This document shows, in pieces, positions 46,176 through 57,500 of a stretch of DNA of 64,000 nt. Location of the stretch: NCBI RefSeq assembly GCF_013386585.1, contig NZ_JACARO010000038.1, positions 1 to 64,000 on the forward strand, read 5' to 3'. The translations under genes were made by a program, and so were the position numbers. Source of the stretch: Pseudomonas sp. P7548 (lineage in GTDB: Bacteria > Pseudomonadota > Gammaproteobacteria > Pseudomonadales > Pseudomonadaceae). A model generated the notes under the pieces. The model ran no database searches. It was not told where the DNA came from and saw only the letters and a program-made list of their open reading frames with translations. How positions within the stretch are numbered: the first letter of the stretch is position 1; the number at the start of each line of letters is the position of its first letter.

Positions 46176-48014
46176 TGCCAAGCAGTTATAATCTTCAATA
46201 AACAGAGCTAAAAAGAAGAGAAGAGTTATATTGACCTAGCTGCAATTATGAAGACACTAGTAAATACTATATCTATGCGACGTGATGGCAAAAACTTATG
46301 CACCCAACAATCACGCCTTACGCGATTAAACCGGTTGCCATTTGTGCGGCAACAACTAATCGATCTCACACGCCAATTGAGAGGCAGGCGTGTGAGCCAT
46401 AAGCATATGGATGATACTCACTCACGAAGGACTTCAATCAACTTGCCGCAAAACGTCGCAAAGTCGAAAGTTCGTCTGAATGCATCAGTATTTTCGAAAA
46501 ACAGGTTTGATAGCATCTCGACGAGCGTGCTCGCTGGCTTTTCTGTTTTGAGCGCGCAGCTCGCCCGCCCCATCAGCTGTTTTCGAGCCATCCACGGTTT
46601 TGCTGGGCGTACAGTGTGGTCAACTGAGCCGTATTCTTCGTCAGGTAAGAAAGCTTCGGACAAGTTGATCAAGAACATTTGTCGTCCGTTCCACCCAACC
46701 CAACGAGCCATCGCAGCGACGCCCGGGCCGACGGTTTTATGTCGCCATCGCCAACAAATGTAGTCACTAAGGTGCGTTTCGTGTTCAGCTGGATATTCAA
46801 CATTACTTCGTCAAGGATGAGCGAGCATTTCTGCCCACCTGTAGCTCCTACGGTGAGGTAAACAACCAAGGGGGCACTCTATTGACTGATCACGCACTCA
46901 TAAATATCCATTGCTGATGGTGATTTACAGCAGCCTACTTCAAAAGGCCTCCGTCACCACCGCATCACGTCAAAGGTCGCGTCGCGAAGTCGAAAAAACC
47001 ACTGATTTTAGGTGTCAATCTGCGGTCGGGTGTGAAGAGTAAATGCAAGGGCCGACTCGGCGGCGGGTAGTCGGGCGGCAACGCGATCAGTTCACTTTGC
47101 TGCTATGATTTGCGCATAAGCTCCACGGGTTGAAGCATTCTGCCCAATCCGGCCAGCGCACAGAAGTGGCTCGCCGCGATAAACCGGCTGCCCACCGGAA
47201 CAGTAACCTTCCCTTCAGCTGCGTTAAACATCCAATGGGTACGCAGCTCAATATATGAAAACCCCGGGCACTCATGGGACTGAGGGTCCCACGGTATTTC
47301 AATCGCAGGCTTGCCTTTCGAGTAAGACGGCACGCCACACAGAATGAACCTTTAGGGCGTCGACGGCCTACGACCAGGCCGCTGTCCGAGAGCCACCCAT
47401 CGGCCGCCCCCCCCTTCTTTGATCTATTGCCATGCCGACTGGACAGAACAATAACGACTGGAAGCAGGGGTTTTCACCACCTCGCCTGAACGCATGATCG
47501 CGCCCGCGTCAACATGGCGCCTACCAGCAGATTGATTTCGGAAAGCCGGAGGGGGATTGAGCGGGCCACGGCCCAAGGATCACCCTACTTTCACACGTCG
47601 TAAGCCTGAGGCAGGCTTTGTGAACGTCGACATGGCGCTTGCGGAGCCATGCTTTTTGATCATGCCACGAACGATTGGCGAGACGTCATTCAATTCAAAA
47701 TTGATGTTTCAACGGCGATTTTCACAGGGAAGTACAGCGATTGGCTGGGCAGTCTGCAATGGATGAGCCATGCCATCAATGACGCGGCGCTGCATGTTTA
47801 CAGGAAAGCCGAACCAGGCAACCTTCAAGAATCCGGAGAAATTCCCGTCGATCTGTTGGCGCTTCTGGACACTCCCTGAGTCAAGCCCGAGCCCTCTCCT
47901 AAAAGCAGCGCGGTCGCAAGAAAAGTCCGCGACAACACCTTGTACGCCAAGAGTGCGACGCTCTATTGCCCAGCTGAATGCTCCTTTTTATCAACCGGGA
48001 TTTTTTTGAGCCAC
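46176..48014. other. Eroded region with gene fragments
   Basis: No intact gene is supported in about 1.8 kb. Candidate fragments are the minus-strand frames at 46418-46869, a minus-strand frame at 47103-47333 (GFSYIELRTHWMFNAAEGKV) and a plus-strand frame at 47649-47879 (DVIQFKIDVSTAIFTGKYSD). None has a motif I can name. Such debris between IS remnants suggests repeated insertion and deletion. Confidence 0.5.
46418..46869 (-). pseudogene. Possible frameshifted gene of unknown function
   Basis: Two overlapping frames read protein-like in sequence: 46869-46669 (LILDEVMLNIQLNTKRTLVT) and 46711-46418 (MFLINLSEAFLPDEEYGSVD; VEMLSNLFFENTDAFRRTFD). A single frameshift around 46700 would join them into a ~150-residue soluble protein. 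No family is recognised. Confidence 0.3.
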
Positions 48015-48034
48015 TGTAGTGGCCAATCCATCCC

Positions 48035-48790
<756 letters not shown>

Positions 48791-48799
48791 TTAACGGGC

Positions 48800-49130
48800 T
48801 CATGATCGCTGAGCTGGCGGATCAGCGCGTACGCTCGAGATCTTCCGACATCAAGAGCGCGGTAGCCTTTTTTAGTATCGATTTCTCGCGTTCAAGGCGC
48901 GTGATCCAGGCTTCCAACTCTTAAATTTTTTGCTGCTCTGGCGTCAACGCTTTGCTGGCCGGCGTAACGCCGCCGCGCTCCTGCTGAAGCTAATTACCCC
49001 ATCGGCGCAGTGCCGACTCGACCAAACCGAGCGAACGGGCCGCCTCGGCATCGCTGTAACCTTGATCGAGCACCAAGCAGGCAGCTTCGCGCTTGAACTC
49101 AGGGGTAAAGGTACGGTGCTGCTTGGTCAT
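48800..49130 (-). pseudogene. IS3-family OrfA, two premature stops
   Basis: From ATG ~49130 the frame reads MTKQHRTFTPEFKREAACLV and SDAEAARSLGLVESALRRWG, the HTH of IS3 OrfA, then meets a TAG, continues LQQERGGVTPASKALTPEQQ and meets a TAA, then ELEAWITRLEREKSILKKAT, the leucine-zipper part. Both stops fall at positions normally Gln or Glu. Confidence 0.85.
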
Positions 49131-49194
49131 CGGAAACCTCTCTGTGGCGAGCATTCTTGCCTAAATGGGTGTCCGGGGTTAGTAGACCGCTACA

Positions 49195-49764
49195 ACCAGC
49201 CTCGTCAAAATTATCGCTCTCCTGAGCATTTAAGCCAGCATGACCTACTTGTCACATGTCGTTAGCCGAGAAGTGGCTTGTGTTCACGCGAAGCTCAACA
49301 TATCGTCAAACGCTGATAGCCATCGCGAAGCGCGTCGATGGTCAGAATCCGCCGCTTTGCGAGAGCCTGGAGTCTCGCGTTTCAAAAAGGGGGCTAGCCC
49401 GAAGTTGCTGACTGATACCTTAGGAAATATAGCGGTAGTAATCTCACAAATCTTTCACATCGAAGCGAATATCGTTATCTGAGTTCCGAGCCCCCCCCCC
49501 CCTTTAAGACCGCTCCTCCCATCGCGGGCATTTCTTTGTCTGAAATTCGCCAAAGGCGCTTGTGGCCAGGTGATCTAAGCTTCATCAATGAATAGGTCAG
49601 GCTCCCCTGAATACTCACCGCACGGCATCCCTTTGTAATGGTCAAGCCGAACTCTAGACTGGCGGTCCTAGCTTGTTGGGTGTCACTAGATAATAATCGC
49701 TATACTTAACAATGCCTTAACATTGGATGGCTGTAATGCAATCTCCTTTGGAAGCATCCCTTTT
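49195..49764. other. Intergenic stretch with 12-C homopolymer
   Basis: No gene is supported. A run of 12 C residues occupies 49491-49502. Short frames around it have no recognisable motif. Confidence 0.5.
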
Positions 49765-49788
49765 GCCCGTTCCCGCGGGCTTTTTTTT
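49765..49788 (+). terminator. Rho-independent terminator
   Basis: Stem gcccg/cgggc with a 6-base loop is followed by eight T on the plus strand. No intact plus-strand gene precedes it now, so it is a leftover of a lost transcription unit. Confidence 0.7.
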
Positions 49789-49829
49789 GAGCTCTATTAG
49801 TAAATGCACGAGCAAACCGTCTTGCAGGA

Positions 49830-50608
49830 TTAAGCCGGAAGCCACCTTTGCGGCGGCAGCGCTGCAATCTCACCTGTCCGCTGCGTAGGCGGGCGTGTCG
49901 GTACATCCTTCAGGTAGGCATCGGGATCATGCCCACTGCTCCGCACCGATTGAATCAAACTTATGATCGCATCGCCGCGTTTGCCGCTGCGTAGCGACCC
50001 TGCAAAGAGCCAGGCCTTACGCCCCGGCGCCCAAGGCAGTACCTGGTTCTTACACCAATTATTATCAATGGGCACGGCCCGGTCATCGCGGTAGCGCCAT
50101 AGCGCCATCCAGCGTTTCAAGCTGTTATCCAAGGCTTTGCCATTGGTCGAACCGTTGTGAACGGTATCGCGCAGGGCAACCATCAAGGCACACAACACAC
50201 CCATCACCGGAACTGCCTTTTCTTGCAGTATTCGGCGGCATATGTCCGACTCCAGACCCTTGATTTCCTCCTCGCTCTATTACAGCGGCTGCATGTAACG
50301 CAACTTGCAGCGACTCCAGTTCCGCCTCAATGGCAGCGAAATCGGTATCGATCAGATCGTCTGAGTCAACCAACCTGTTCCGGGCTCATTTGCTCCTTAC
50401 GTTTGGCGAACTTGGAGTGCTTGAGCTGGGCGATCTCGTGGCTGAATTTTTCGATCACCGTTTTGTCGTGATCGCTCTTCTTGTCCATGACCTGGGAGGT
50501 CTTGCCCATCGTTTCGAACTGCTCGTCGAGCCCCGAGACGCGTTGCAGCAAATGCTCCGCAAATGCACGCAATTGTTCGGGGTTCAGTTGGTAGAGGTAG
50601 GGGATCAA
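49830..50608 (-). pseudogene. IS66 tnpC remnant, core deleted
   Basis: The N-terminal coiled coil (LNPEQLRAFAEHLLQR; IAQLKHSKFAKRKEQMSPEQ) and the C-terminal part (RWMALWRYRDDRAVPIDNNW; WLFAGSLRSGKRGDAIISLI) are readable in different frames. The ~250 residues between, with most of the DDE core, are missing. Confidence 0.85.
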
Positions 50609-50767
50609 AGTTATGCAGCCGATCTTGCCAGATCAGCGTAAACACAACGATAGCCTGATCAGACAATTACGCAACCGGACAGGGCATGGTTCAGCTTAGA
50701 GGATGGAAATTGCGTTTCCGAGGCCAACTCTCTGCCTTGGCAGACCCAGTATCAAAGCGTGCAGCTG

Positions 50768-51031
50768 TCAGGTGCTCAGCTCCATTTGTGAACCGTGAGG
50801 CATACCAGACCAAGCGAGTTTGCCCAGGTGGAGCCGCCGTGCCGCCAACCCGATGCCCAATCCGTTGCGCACCAGGTCTTTCATGCGGTTAGCGCGGCAA
50901 TTGGCGAACAGATAAGCATAGTGCGGTTGCGCCGCACCGAACACTGAAATCACTCGGGCACTGACGGCGCCGGTGCCTGCATGCATGTCCATCGGCTCGG
51001 TGGTGAGCCAGGTGATACCGATGCGAATCAT
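50768..51031 (-). pseudogene. IS66 tnpB remnant
   Basis: From ATG 51031 the frame reads MIRIGITWLTTEPMDMHAGT and AYLFANCRANRMKDLVRNGL, the IS66 Orf2 pattern (the longer-lineage form with WLTTEPMDM), then LAARRLHLGKLAW. It ends early, before the usual C-terminal block. Confidence 0.85.
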
Positions 51032-51393
51032 CGCAACAGCTCTCGAAGAAAATTCGTGCAGGTGGCAGCTTTTTCCACTGGCCAATTCATCTTTATGGGA
51101 GTGCGCGGTGCAGGATTGGAAAACTGATACCGGACGGCTGAGCACGCGTTCCAGCATCAAGCATCTGAGGATGCAGCGGGATGAACGTAGGCTGAAGAGC
51201 CAAGGCTTTTTGATTCTACAACCGAATCCATTTGTGGACGACGTTGGCATTGAGGCTGTAGCTCAAGACGATGTTTGCGGTGGAGGCCTGGATTCGGAGC
51301 ACTTCCAATGACCTGGGCTTTGAAAGATTTGCTGTAGGTACGGCGTTGAGGGCGCATAAAAAATTCGCTTGATGGATCAAATATAATGTCCAC
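51032..51393 (-). pseudogene. IS66 tnpA remnant, frameshifted
   Basis: GTG 51393 starts MDIIFDPSSEFFMRPQRRTY, then KSFKAQVI of the HTH, after which the frame is lost; the remainder is readable in another frame down to the tnpB start. The start lies inside the palindrome 51387-51404. Confidence 0.8.
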
Positions 51394-51404
51394 TTAAGTG
51401 GACA
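51387..51404 (-). promoter_or_regulatory. Perfect palindrome at tnpA start (IS66 copy 3)
   Basis: tgtccacttaagtggaca is an 18-base perfect palindrome whose right half contains the GTG start of tnpA (GTGGACA). It corresponds to the inverted repeats at the tnpA starts of the other two IS66 copies. Confidence 0.7.
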
Positions 51405-51657
51405 CCAAGGCTTTCGGCGGTTGTGTCAGGAAGATGTTTTGGTCGGACGGATACCTCTATTTACCGTTCTCATCCCAATAGATCGTGGGGGCTCCGCTTT
51501 GACTGCGCTAGTCATGTCCAGGCAGTGACAGCGGGCTGATAAGACAGTACTCGATTGCAGGATAAACCTTCTCCATTCATTCCCAGTAACATATCCCGCA
51601 AGCCCCATATCGTCCGCTACACCATGTCTTTGCTTTTTGCGGCTGGGTAGAGGACTT

Positions 51658-51671
51658 GGTCGGACGGCTAC
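51658..51671 (-). repeat. Solo IS66-type terminal repeat
   Basis: Inverted, the sequence reads GTAGCCGTCCGACCAAGTCC, closely matching the right end of IS66 copy 3 (GTATCCGTCCGACCAA). It lies 204 bases outside that copy, so it is probably the leftover end of another related element. Confidence 0.6.
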
Positions 51672-51762
51672 GTATTTCCTGCTGAAACAGAATCATAGTT
51701 GCGCGAGGGTTTACTCGATCTCGTGCCCCCCCATAAAATGACCGATCCGTGATATCCGCCCA

Positions 51763-52340
51763 TTGCTGCGGGGCCGCTCATTCTGCGCGCTATCATCGCG
51801 CTCCGAGTACCAGTTGCCGACTCTGTCTCGCACCCTGGATGGACCCTCAGAGAAAGTGTCCATCGACGCCCTCCAGAGCAGCGTGAGTACGATCGACGAT
51901 GGACTCGACATGGCGTATGGCAGCCAGCAAGCGCTATCGAGCCGCATCGACGCTGTGTAAAGCAGGACAACGCAGGCCCAAGAAGCTGCAACTTACGTCA
52001 TTCGTTCATTCGAAACTGCTGGCGATCTCTTGGTAGTGGAAGCCAACCTTGAGTCGCTTGACGGCAAACTGCAGAAAATGAGCATACCTCAGGCTCAAGC
52101 GATCCCAACCGCCCTCAAAGCCCCTCCCTATAAATCGAAACTCGCACCGATAAAAGCCCCGCCCATCCTGCAAGACCCTCAGCCTTCAGCTGGTCGGTCT
52201 CGAACACCGAGGCGCAGGCCCCTTCCTGTCTATTACCCCCACCGGAAGCACGCGATTGATTCATATCTACCTGACTCGGCCAGGCGAGGTGATCAGTGAC
52301 AGCACCTGACGCCTCAAGGTAGTAGATGAGCGAAGAGAAA
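51763..52340 (+). pseudogene. Broken gene of unknown function
   Basis: One plus-strand frame reads SEKVSIDALQSSVSTIDDGL, a TAA at 51958, then QAQEAATYVIRSFETAGDLL and ANLESLDGKLQKMSIPQAQA; after a frameshift LVGLEHRGAGPFLSITPTGS and IHIYLTRPGEVISDST follow. The parts read as one protein with a linker and a small beta-rich C-terminal domain, reminiscent of pilus-assembly accessory proteins of integrative elements. The family is not established. Confidence 0.45.
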
Positions 52341-53090
52341 ACCTTCGACGCCGGCGGGACAACCAGAACCCAGTGCATCCGGCCATGAGTACAGCGTCAT
52401 GAAGCTACCGATCGTTCGAACCATCATCTACATCAAGCATTTACTGCAGTGGGCATTGGGCCCACACGATACGTATCGCACCATGGGTGGCGACCGCTAG
52501 TGTTCAACAGTTCACTACCAAAAGCACGCTGTCCCCGGACAACCTTCATGATCAATCAGCGCCGGAGTGGGGCATGGCTGAGGCATCAATTTAATAGAGT
52601 GCCGATGTCCGGAATGTGGGGTCAAGTCCACTTCGATGATCCGATAGAACCCCGGCATCGCCTCCAATCGGTCAAATTCCACTGTACGAATTTCCGTAAG
52701 AATAAAACGGGCCGGCGGGGTTTATCCAGTGGCGGTTTTTTCCTAAAGTGCGCCACAGCACACGCAGAGTCGCCCACGGGAGCTCGTACCAGAGTGGCCA
52801 CGAATGGACTGTAGGGCATTAGCTTAAGTGCCGGCAGGCAAAACGCAGATAGCTAATCGCGGGATTTTTTTAAGCCAAAGTGGCGCCGATTGGTCAGCGA
52901 GTTTTGTCAGAAATTTGCTATAGGTATAACCGAACAGACGCCTACTATTACCCACCTCGCCGCCTGGCGAGGCGCCATTATCCAGGAGACCCTAACCCTC
53001 TTACCTTACCTGTACACCTGAATAAACCGAACTTCGCTGCGAACTGAATTCAATTTAGCGCCTCACTGTGCGCGTCATTTGAGAAGACCG
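52341..53090. other. Intergenic stretch upstream of the efflux operon
   Basis: No gene is supported. A GC-rich inverted repeat (ctcgccgcctggcgag) lies at about 52959-52974, before the efflux operon. No regulator gene of the LysR or TetR type is present here, although such operons usually have one beside them. Confidence 0.45.
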
Positions 53091-53360
53091 ATGAATACAA
53101 TTCCTAAGTTGGCTGCTGTGCTTATTTGCACATTCCCTATCTTCGCCCACGCTTCCGATGGCGCCGAAGCCTTGGAACGCTTTCACGAAAGAACCCGGGC
53201 GATGTTCGCCAGGCAACTTGAAGACACCCAGCAACAACCAGCTCAACAACAAGATGTTAGTAAACAGGAAGTCAGCAAACAGGAAGTCAGCAAACAGGAA
53301 AAGGAAAAGAAACAGGCCCCCGGCATAAATCCATTCAACGACAGACTTCCCAGCCACTAA
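53091..53360 (+). CDS. Small secreted protein with VSKQE tandem repeats
   Basis: A signal peptide (MNTIPKLAAVLICTFPIFAHA) precedes ~70 residues of hydrophilic, Gln-rich sequence. A 15-base unit encoding VSKQE is repeated three times at about 53257-53301, then a Lys-rich tail. I recognise no family. ATG 53091 is preferred over 53079 because the signal peptide begins there. It is 37 bases upstream of the efflux operon on the same strand and may be co-transcribed. Confidence 0.65.
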   Translation: MNTIPKLAAVLICTFPIFAHASDGAEALERFHERTRAMFARQLEDTQQQPAQQQDVSKQEVSKQEVSKQEKEKKQAPGINPFNDRLPSH

Positions 53361-53397
53361 CACTATTATTCCATACACTATGAGTTAGGATGATCCT

Positions 53398-54552
53398 GTG
53401 CGCGTCAATTCAGCCAGCATTCCCGTAATCATCACCACCGCGCTGTTGCTCAGTGCTTGCAACCAAAAACCCAACCCGCCCACCACCAACAGTGCCCCAG
53501 TCGTCGAGGCCAAACACGTCAGCCTGCAGAAGGTCATGACCTGGGACAGCTTCAATGGTCGGGTTAGCGCCGTGGAAACCGTGGCCATCCTGCCACGGGT
53601 GGATGGTTATATAACTCAAGTGGGCTACCGCGAGGGTAGCGAGGTGAAAAAGGGCGACCTGCTATTCGTGATCGACCAGCGTCCCTACCGCTCCGCGCTG
53701 GACAGCGCCCGAGCCCAACTAGAACGGGCCCGCGCCGCGCTGGCCTTCGCCGACCAGCAGGACGGACGGGCCCAACAACTGCTCAAGAGCAATGCGGTAT
53801 CCCGAGAAGAAGCTGAGCAGAAGCATACCGCCCACGAGCTAGGTCTGGCGGAGGTGCACGCCGCCGAGGCGGCGGTGGCCAATGCCACGCTGAACCTGCA
53901 GTTCACCGAGGTGCGCGCTCCCATCGATGGCCGCACCAGCCGAGCCCAGTTGACCCTTGGCAACTTGGCCGTAGCAAATCAGTCGGTACTGACATCATTG
54001 GTGTCGCAAAATCCGGTACATGTCGATTTCGACCCTGACGAACACAGTTACCTCAACTATCAGCAGGCGCTGAAAAACTCTGGAAAGGCCTCAGTGAGGA
54101 TTGGCCTGGCCAACAGCGAAGACTTCCCGTACCAAGGCGAGCTGAGCTTTATCGACAACCAGGTCAATGCGAGCACTGGTACGGTACATGCCCGCGCGAC
54201 AGTAAACAATGCCGATCGCCTACTAATTCCGGGCCTGTACGCCAGGGTGCAACTGTCCGTTGGTGAGCCTGCAGTGGCCATGCTAATCCCCGACCGTGCG
54301 ATCCTGACCGACCAGGACAAGCATTATGTTTACGTCTTAGGCAGGGACAACACGGCGGAAAAACGTTATGTCAAAACCGGAAATCTGATCGACCGGCAAC
54401 GCGTCATCACAGCTGACCTAGAACCCGACGACAGCGTAATCGTCTCCGGCCTGCAGAACATCCATGCCAGCGGCACGACCGTCATACCCCATGTCATGCC
54501 AGCAGACAAAAGCGAACTCAACATTCCCAGCTTCGCGCCAAGCGCTAAGTAA
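53398..54552 (+). CDS. RND efflux periplasmic adaptor (MexE-like)
   Basis: A 384-residue membrane-fusion lipoprotein: signal sequence with lipobox LLLSAC, then the beta-barrel/lipoyl strands (VAILPRVDGYITQVGYREGS; VKKGDLLFVIDQRPY), an alpha-helical hairpin (~95-160), the second lipoyl half (LQFTEVRAPIDGRTSRAQLT) and the C-terminal barrel. It links the inner-membrane pump to the outer-membrane channel. Start GTG 53398 has AGGA upstream. It heads the pump operon, with 18 bases to the next gene. Confidence 0.92.
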   Translation: MRVNSASIPVIITTALLLSACNQKPNPPTTNSAPVVEAKHVSLQKVMTWDSFNGRVSAVETVAILPRVDGYITQVGYREGSEVKKGDLLFVIDQRPYRSALDSARAQLERARAALAFADQQDGRAQQLLKSNAVSREEAEQKHTAHELGLAEVHAAEAAVANATLNLQFTEVRAPIDGRTSRAQLTLGNLAVANQSVLTSLVSQNPVHVDFDPDEHSYLNYQQALKNSGKASVRIGLANSEDFPYQGELSFIDNQVNASTGTVHARATVNNADRLLIPGLYARVQLSVGEPAVAMLIPDRAILTDQDKHYVYVLGRDNTAEKRYVKTGNLIDRQRVITADLEPDDSVIVSGLQNIHASGTTVIPHVMPADKSELNIPSFAPSAK

Positions 54553-54570
54553 CAGTCAAGGGTTCCAGCC

Positions 54571-57500
54571 ATGGACTTTTCCAAGTTTTTCATCGACAGG
54601 CCGATCTTCGCGATAGTCCTGTCGATCATCATTTTTGCCGCGGGCTTGGTGGCAATTCCGCTGTTGCCGGTGGGTGAATACCCCGAAGTGGTGCCCGCCA
54701 CCGTGGTAGTGAAGGCCACCTACCCTGGTGCCAATCCCAAGGAAATTGCCGACTCGGTCGCCGTGCCCCTCGAAGAGGCGATCACCGGCGTAGAAGACAT
54801 GATCTACATGAAGTCCGTCTCCAGCTCCAACGGCACCCTGCAGGTGGTCGCCACCTTCAATGCCAAGGTCGATCCGGATACCGCCGCGGTGCGGGTGCAG
54901 AACCGCGTCAGCCAGGCACTGTCGCGCCTGCCCGAGTCAGTGCGCCAGTATGGTGTCACTACCCAAAAACAGTCGCCGACGCCACTGATGTACATCGACT
55001 TGTTCTCGAACAGCGACAAGTATGATGAATTATACCTACGCAACTACCTGCGCCTAAATGTCAGGGACGAACTGTCGCGCATCCCCGGCATCGGCGATGT
55101 GATGCTCTTTGGTGGCGGCGACTATGCAATGCGCATCTGGCTGGATCCGAACAAACTGGCCGCGCGCGACCTCACTGCGCAGGACGCAATTAACGCGGTC
55201 CGCCAGCAGAATGTGCAGGTTTCTGCCGGTCAGCTGGGCGCTGAACCATCGCCGCAGGATAACGAATTCCTGATTTCCATCAACGTCCAGGGACGCCTCA
55301 AGACCGAGAAGGAATTCGGCGACGTCATAATCAAGACCGGCAGCGACGGCCAGGTTACCCGGCTCTCGGATGTGGCACGAGTGCAGCTGGATTCGGGCGA
55401 TTACACGATGCGCGTGTTCCGCGGCAAGGAACAGGAAGTAGCGGTAGGCATCTTCCTCACCCCAGGTGCCAATGCCCTCGAAGTGGCCAGTGCGGTGTAC
55501 ACCAAACTCGATAGCCTGTCCAAGGACTTTCCCGAAGGTGTGCAGTACAAGAGCGTCTGGGACCCCACGGTGTTTGTGCGCGAGTCGATCAACTCCGTGC
55601 AGCATACCCTGCTCGAAGCAATGATGCTGATCGTGCTGGTGGTGGTACTGTTCCTGCAGACCTGGCGGGCATCGATAATCCCACTAATTGCGGTACCGGT
55701 GTCGATCGTAGGTACATTCGCGTTCCTTTATCTGCTGGGATATTCGATCAACACGCTGACGCTGTTCGGGTTGGTGCTGGCGGTCGGCATCGTAGTTGAC
55801 GATGCCATCGTGGTAGTAGAGAACGTCGAACGTAACATTGAATTGGGCTTCAAGCCACTAAAGGCGGCCCACCAGGCTATGCGCGAAGTTTCGGGACCGA
55901 TCCTAGCCATCGGGCTGGTGTTGTGTGCGGTGTTCGTTCCGATGGCGTTCATGAGCGGTGTCACCGGTCAGTTTTACAAGCAGTTCGCCGTGACCATCGC
56001 AATTTCGACGGTGATCTCTACGATCAATTCGTTGACCTTGTCGCCGGCACTCGCAGCCAAGCTGCTACGTGGCCATGACGTACCACCGGACCGCCTGACG
56101 CGCTGGATGAACGTTGCCCTGGGCTGGCTGCTGCACCCGTTCAACCGTTTCTTCAACCGCAGTTCGCACCGCTATGAGGGCTGCATTGCTCGAATCCTGC
56201 CACGGCGCGGACTGGTGTTCGCGATCTATGCTGTATTGCTGCTCGCAACCGGTGCGCTGTTCAACGCAATCCCCAGCGGCTTCATCCCGAACCAGGACAA
56301 GCTTTACCTATTCGCTGGCGCCACGCTCCCTCCAGGGGCTTCGCTGGCCCGCTCTGAAGCGGTCGCCCGTGAAATGGCGGAAATAGCCTCGACCGTCGAC
56401 GGGGTAGACTTTACCAAATCCAGCGTTGGCATGAATGCGATACAAAGCACCACAACGCCCAACCTAGTGTCTTCCTATATATTGCTCAAGCCGTTCTCGG
56501 AGCGTAAGCGTACTGCGGAGGACATCAATGCCGAACTCAACCGAAAGTTCGCTCAGATCAAGGACGGCAGTGCCTATGCACTGTTGCCGCCACCGATCGA
56601 GGGCCTCGGCAACGGCTCGGGCTATTCGTTGTTTCTGATAGACCGCGGCGGACTTGGTTATGCGGCCCTACAGAAAGCACTGGAGGCATTCCAAGCAGAG
56701 GTGAGCAGGACGCCGGGAATGACCTTTCCAGTTAGTTCCTATCAGTCGAACATTCCGCAACTTGAAGTAAAGCTGGACCGCACCAAGGCGCAGGCTCAGG
56801 GGGTGGAGTTGACCGCAATCTTCGAGACCCTGCAAACCTATCTGGGCTCGGTCTACGTCAACGACTTCAACATACTCGGTCGCGTGTATCGGGTAGTGGC
56901 ACAAGCTGACAGCCGCTTCCGCCAGACCCCAGCCGACATCGGTAACTTGCGGGTGCGCAATGTGCACGGGGAGATGGTACCGATCAGCGCCGTTGTCGAT
57001 ATCGTACCAACATTTGGCCCCGATCCAGTGATGCGTTACAACGGCTTTCCCGCAGCGGACCTGATCGGTGACGCCGACCCCCACGTATTGTCCTCCGGTG
57101 AAGTCATCGAGAAGCTGCAGGAGATCGCCGCGCTTACGCTGCCCAAAGGCATTGAACTGGAGTGGACCGACCTGAGCTACCAGCAGGTGAACCAGCGCAA
57201 CACAGCAGTGATCGTTTTCCCAATTGCGGTGCTGCTGGCCTTCTTGGTATTGGCTGCTCTCTATGAGAGCTGGACGTTACCGCTCGCGGTGATCCTGATC
57301 GTACCGGTCTGTATGTTCGCGGCTCTCAGCGGCGTCTGGCTGGTGGGCGGTGACAACAACGTCTTCGTACAGGTGGGTCTGTTGGTGCTAATGGGCTTAG
57401 CCTGCAAGAACGCCATCCTGATCGTCGAGTTCGCCCGCGAACTGGAGATGCAGGGTCAGAACACCGTTGCCGCAGCGCTGCAGGCCTGTAACCTGCGCCT

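Larger units (their letters stand above)
49800..51454 (-). mobile_element. IS66-family element (copy 3), internally deleted, with 8-bp target duplication
   Basis: Left end GTAAATGCACGAGCAAACC begins at 49800; right end, read inverted, GTATCCGTCCGACCAAAAC begins at 51454. Flanks are ctctatta on the left and ctctattt on the right: an 8-base duplication with one difference, the IS66 hallmark. Inside, tnpA is frameshifted, tnpB is cut short and tnpC has lost its middle, leaving about 1.65 kb of an expected 2.5 kb. Confidence 0.85.

Noticed and set aside
49765..49788. Part of the IS66 copy 3 element
   Set aside because: The terminator lies outside the element, which starts at 49800 after the ctctatta duplication.
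53257..53301. Short direct repeats as a CRISPR array
   Set aside because: The units are contiguous with no spacers and are in frame with a signal-peptide protein; no cas genes nearby.
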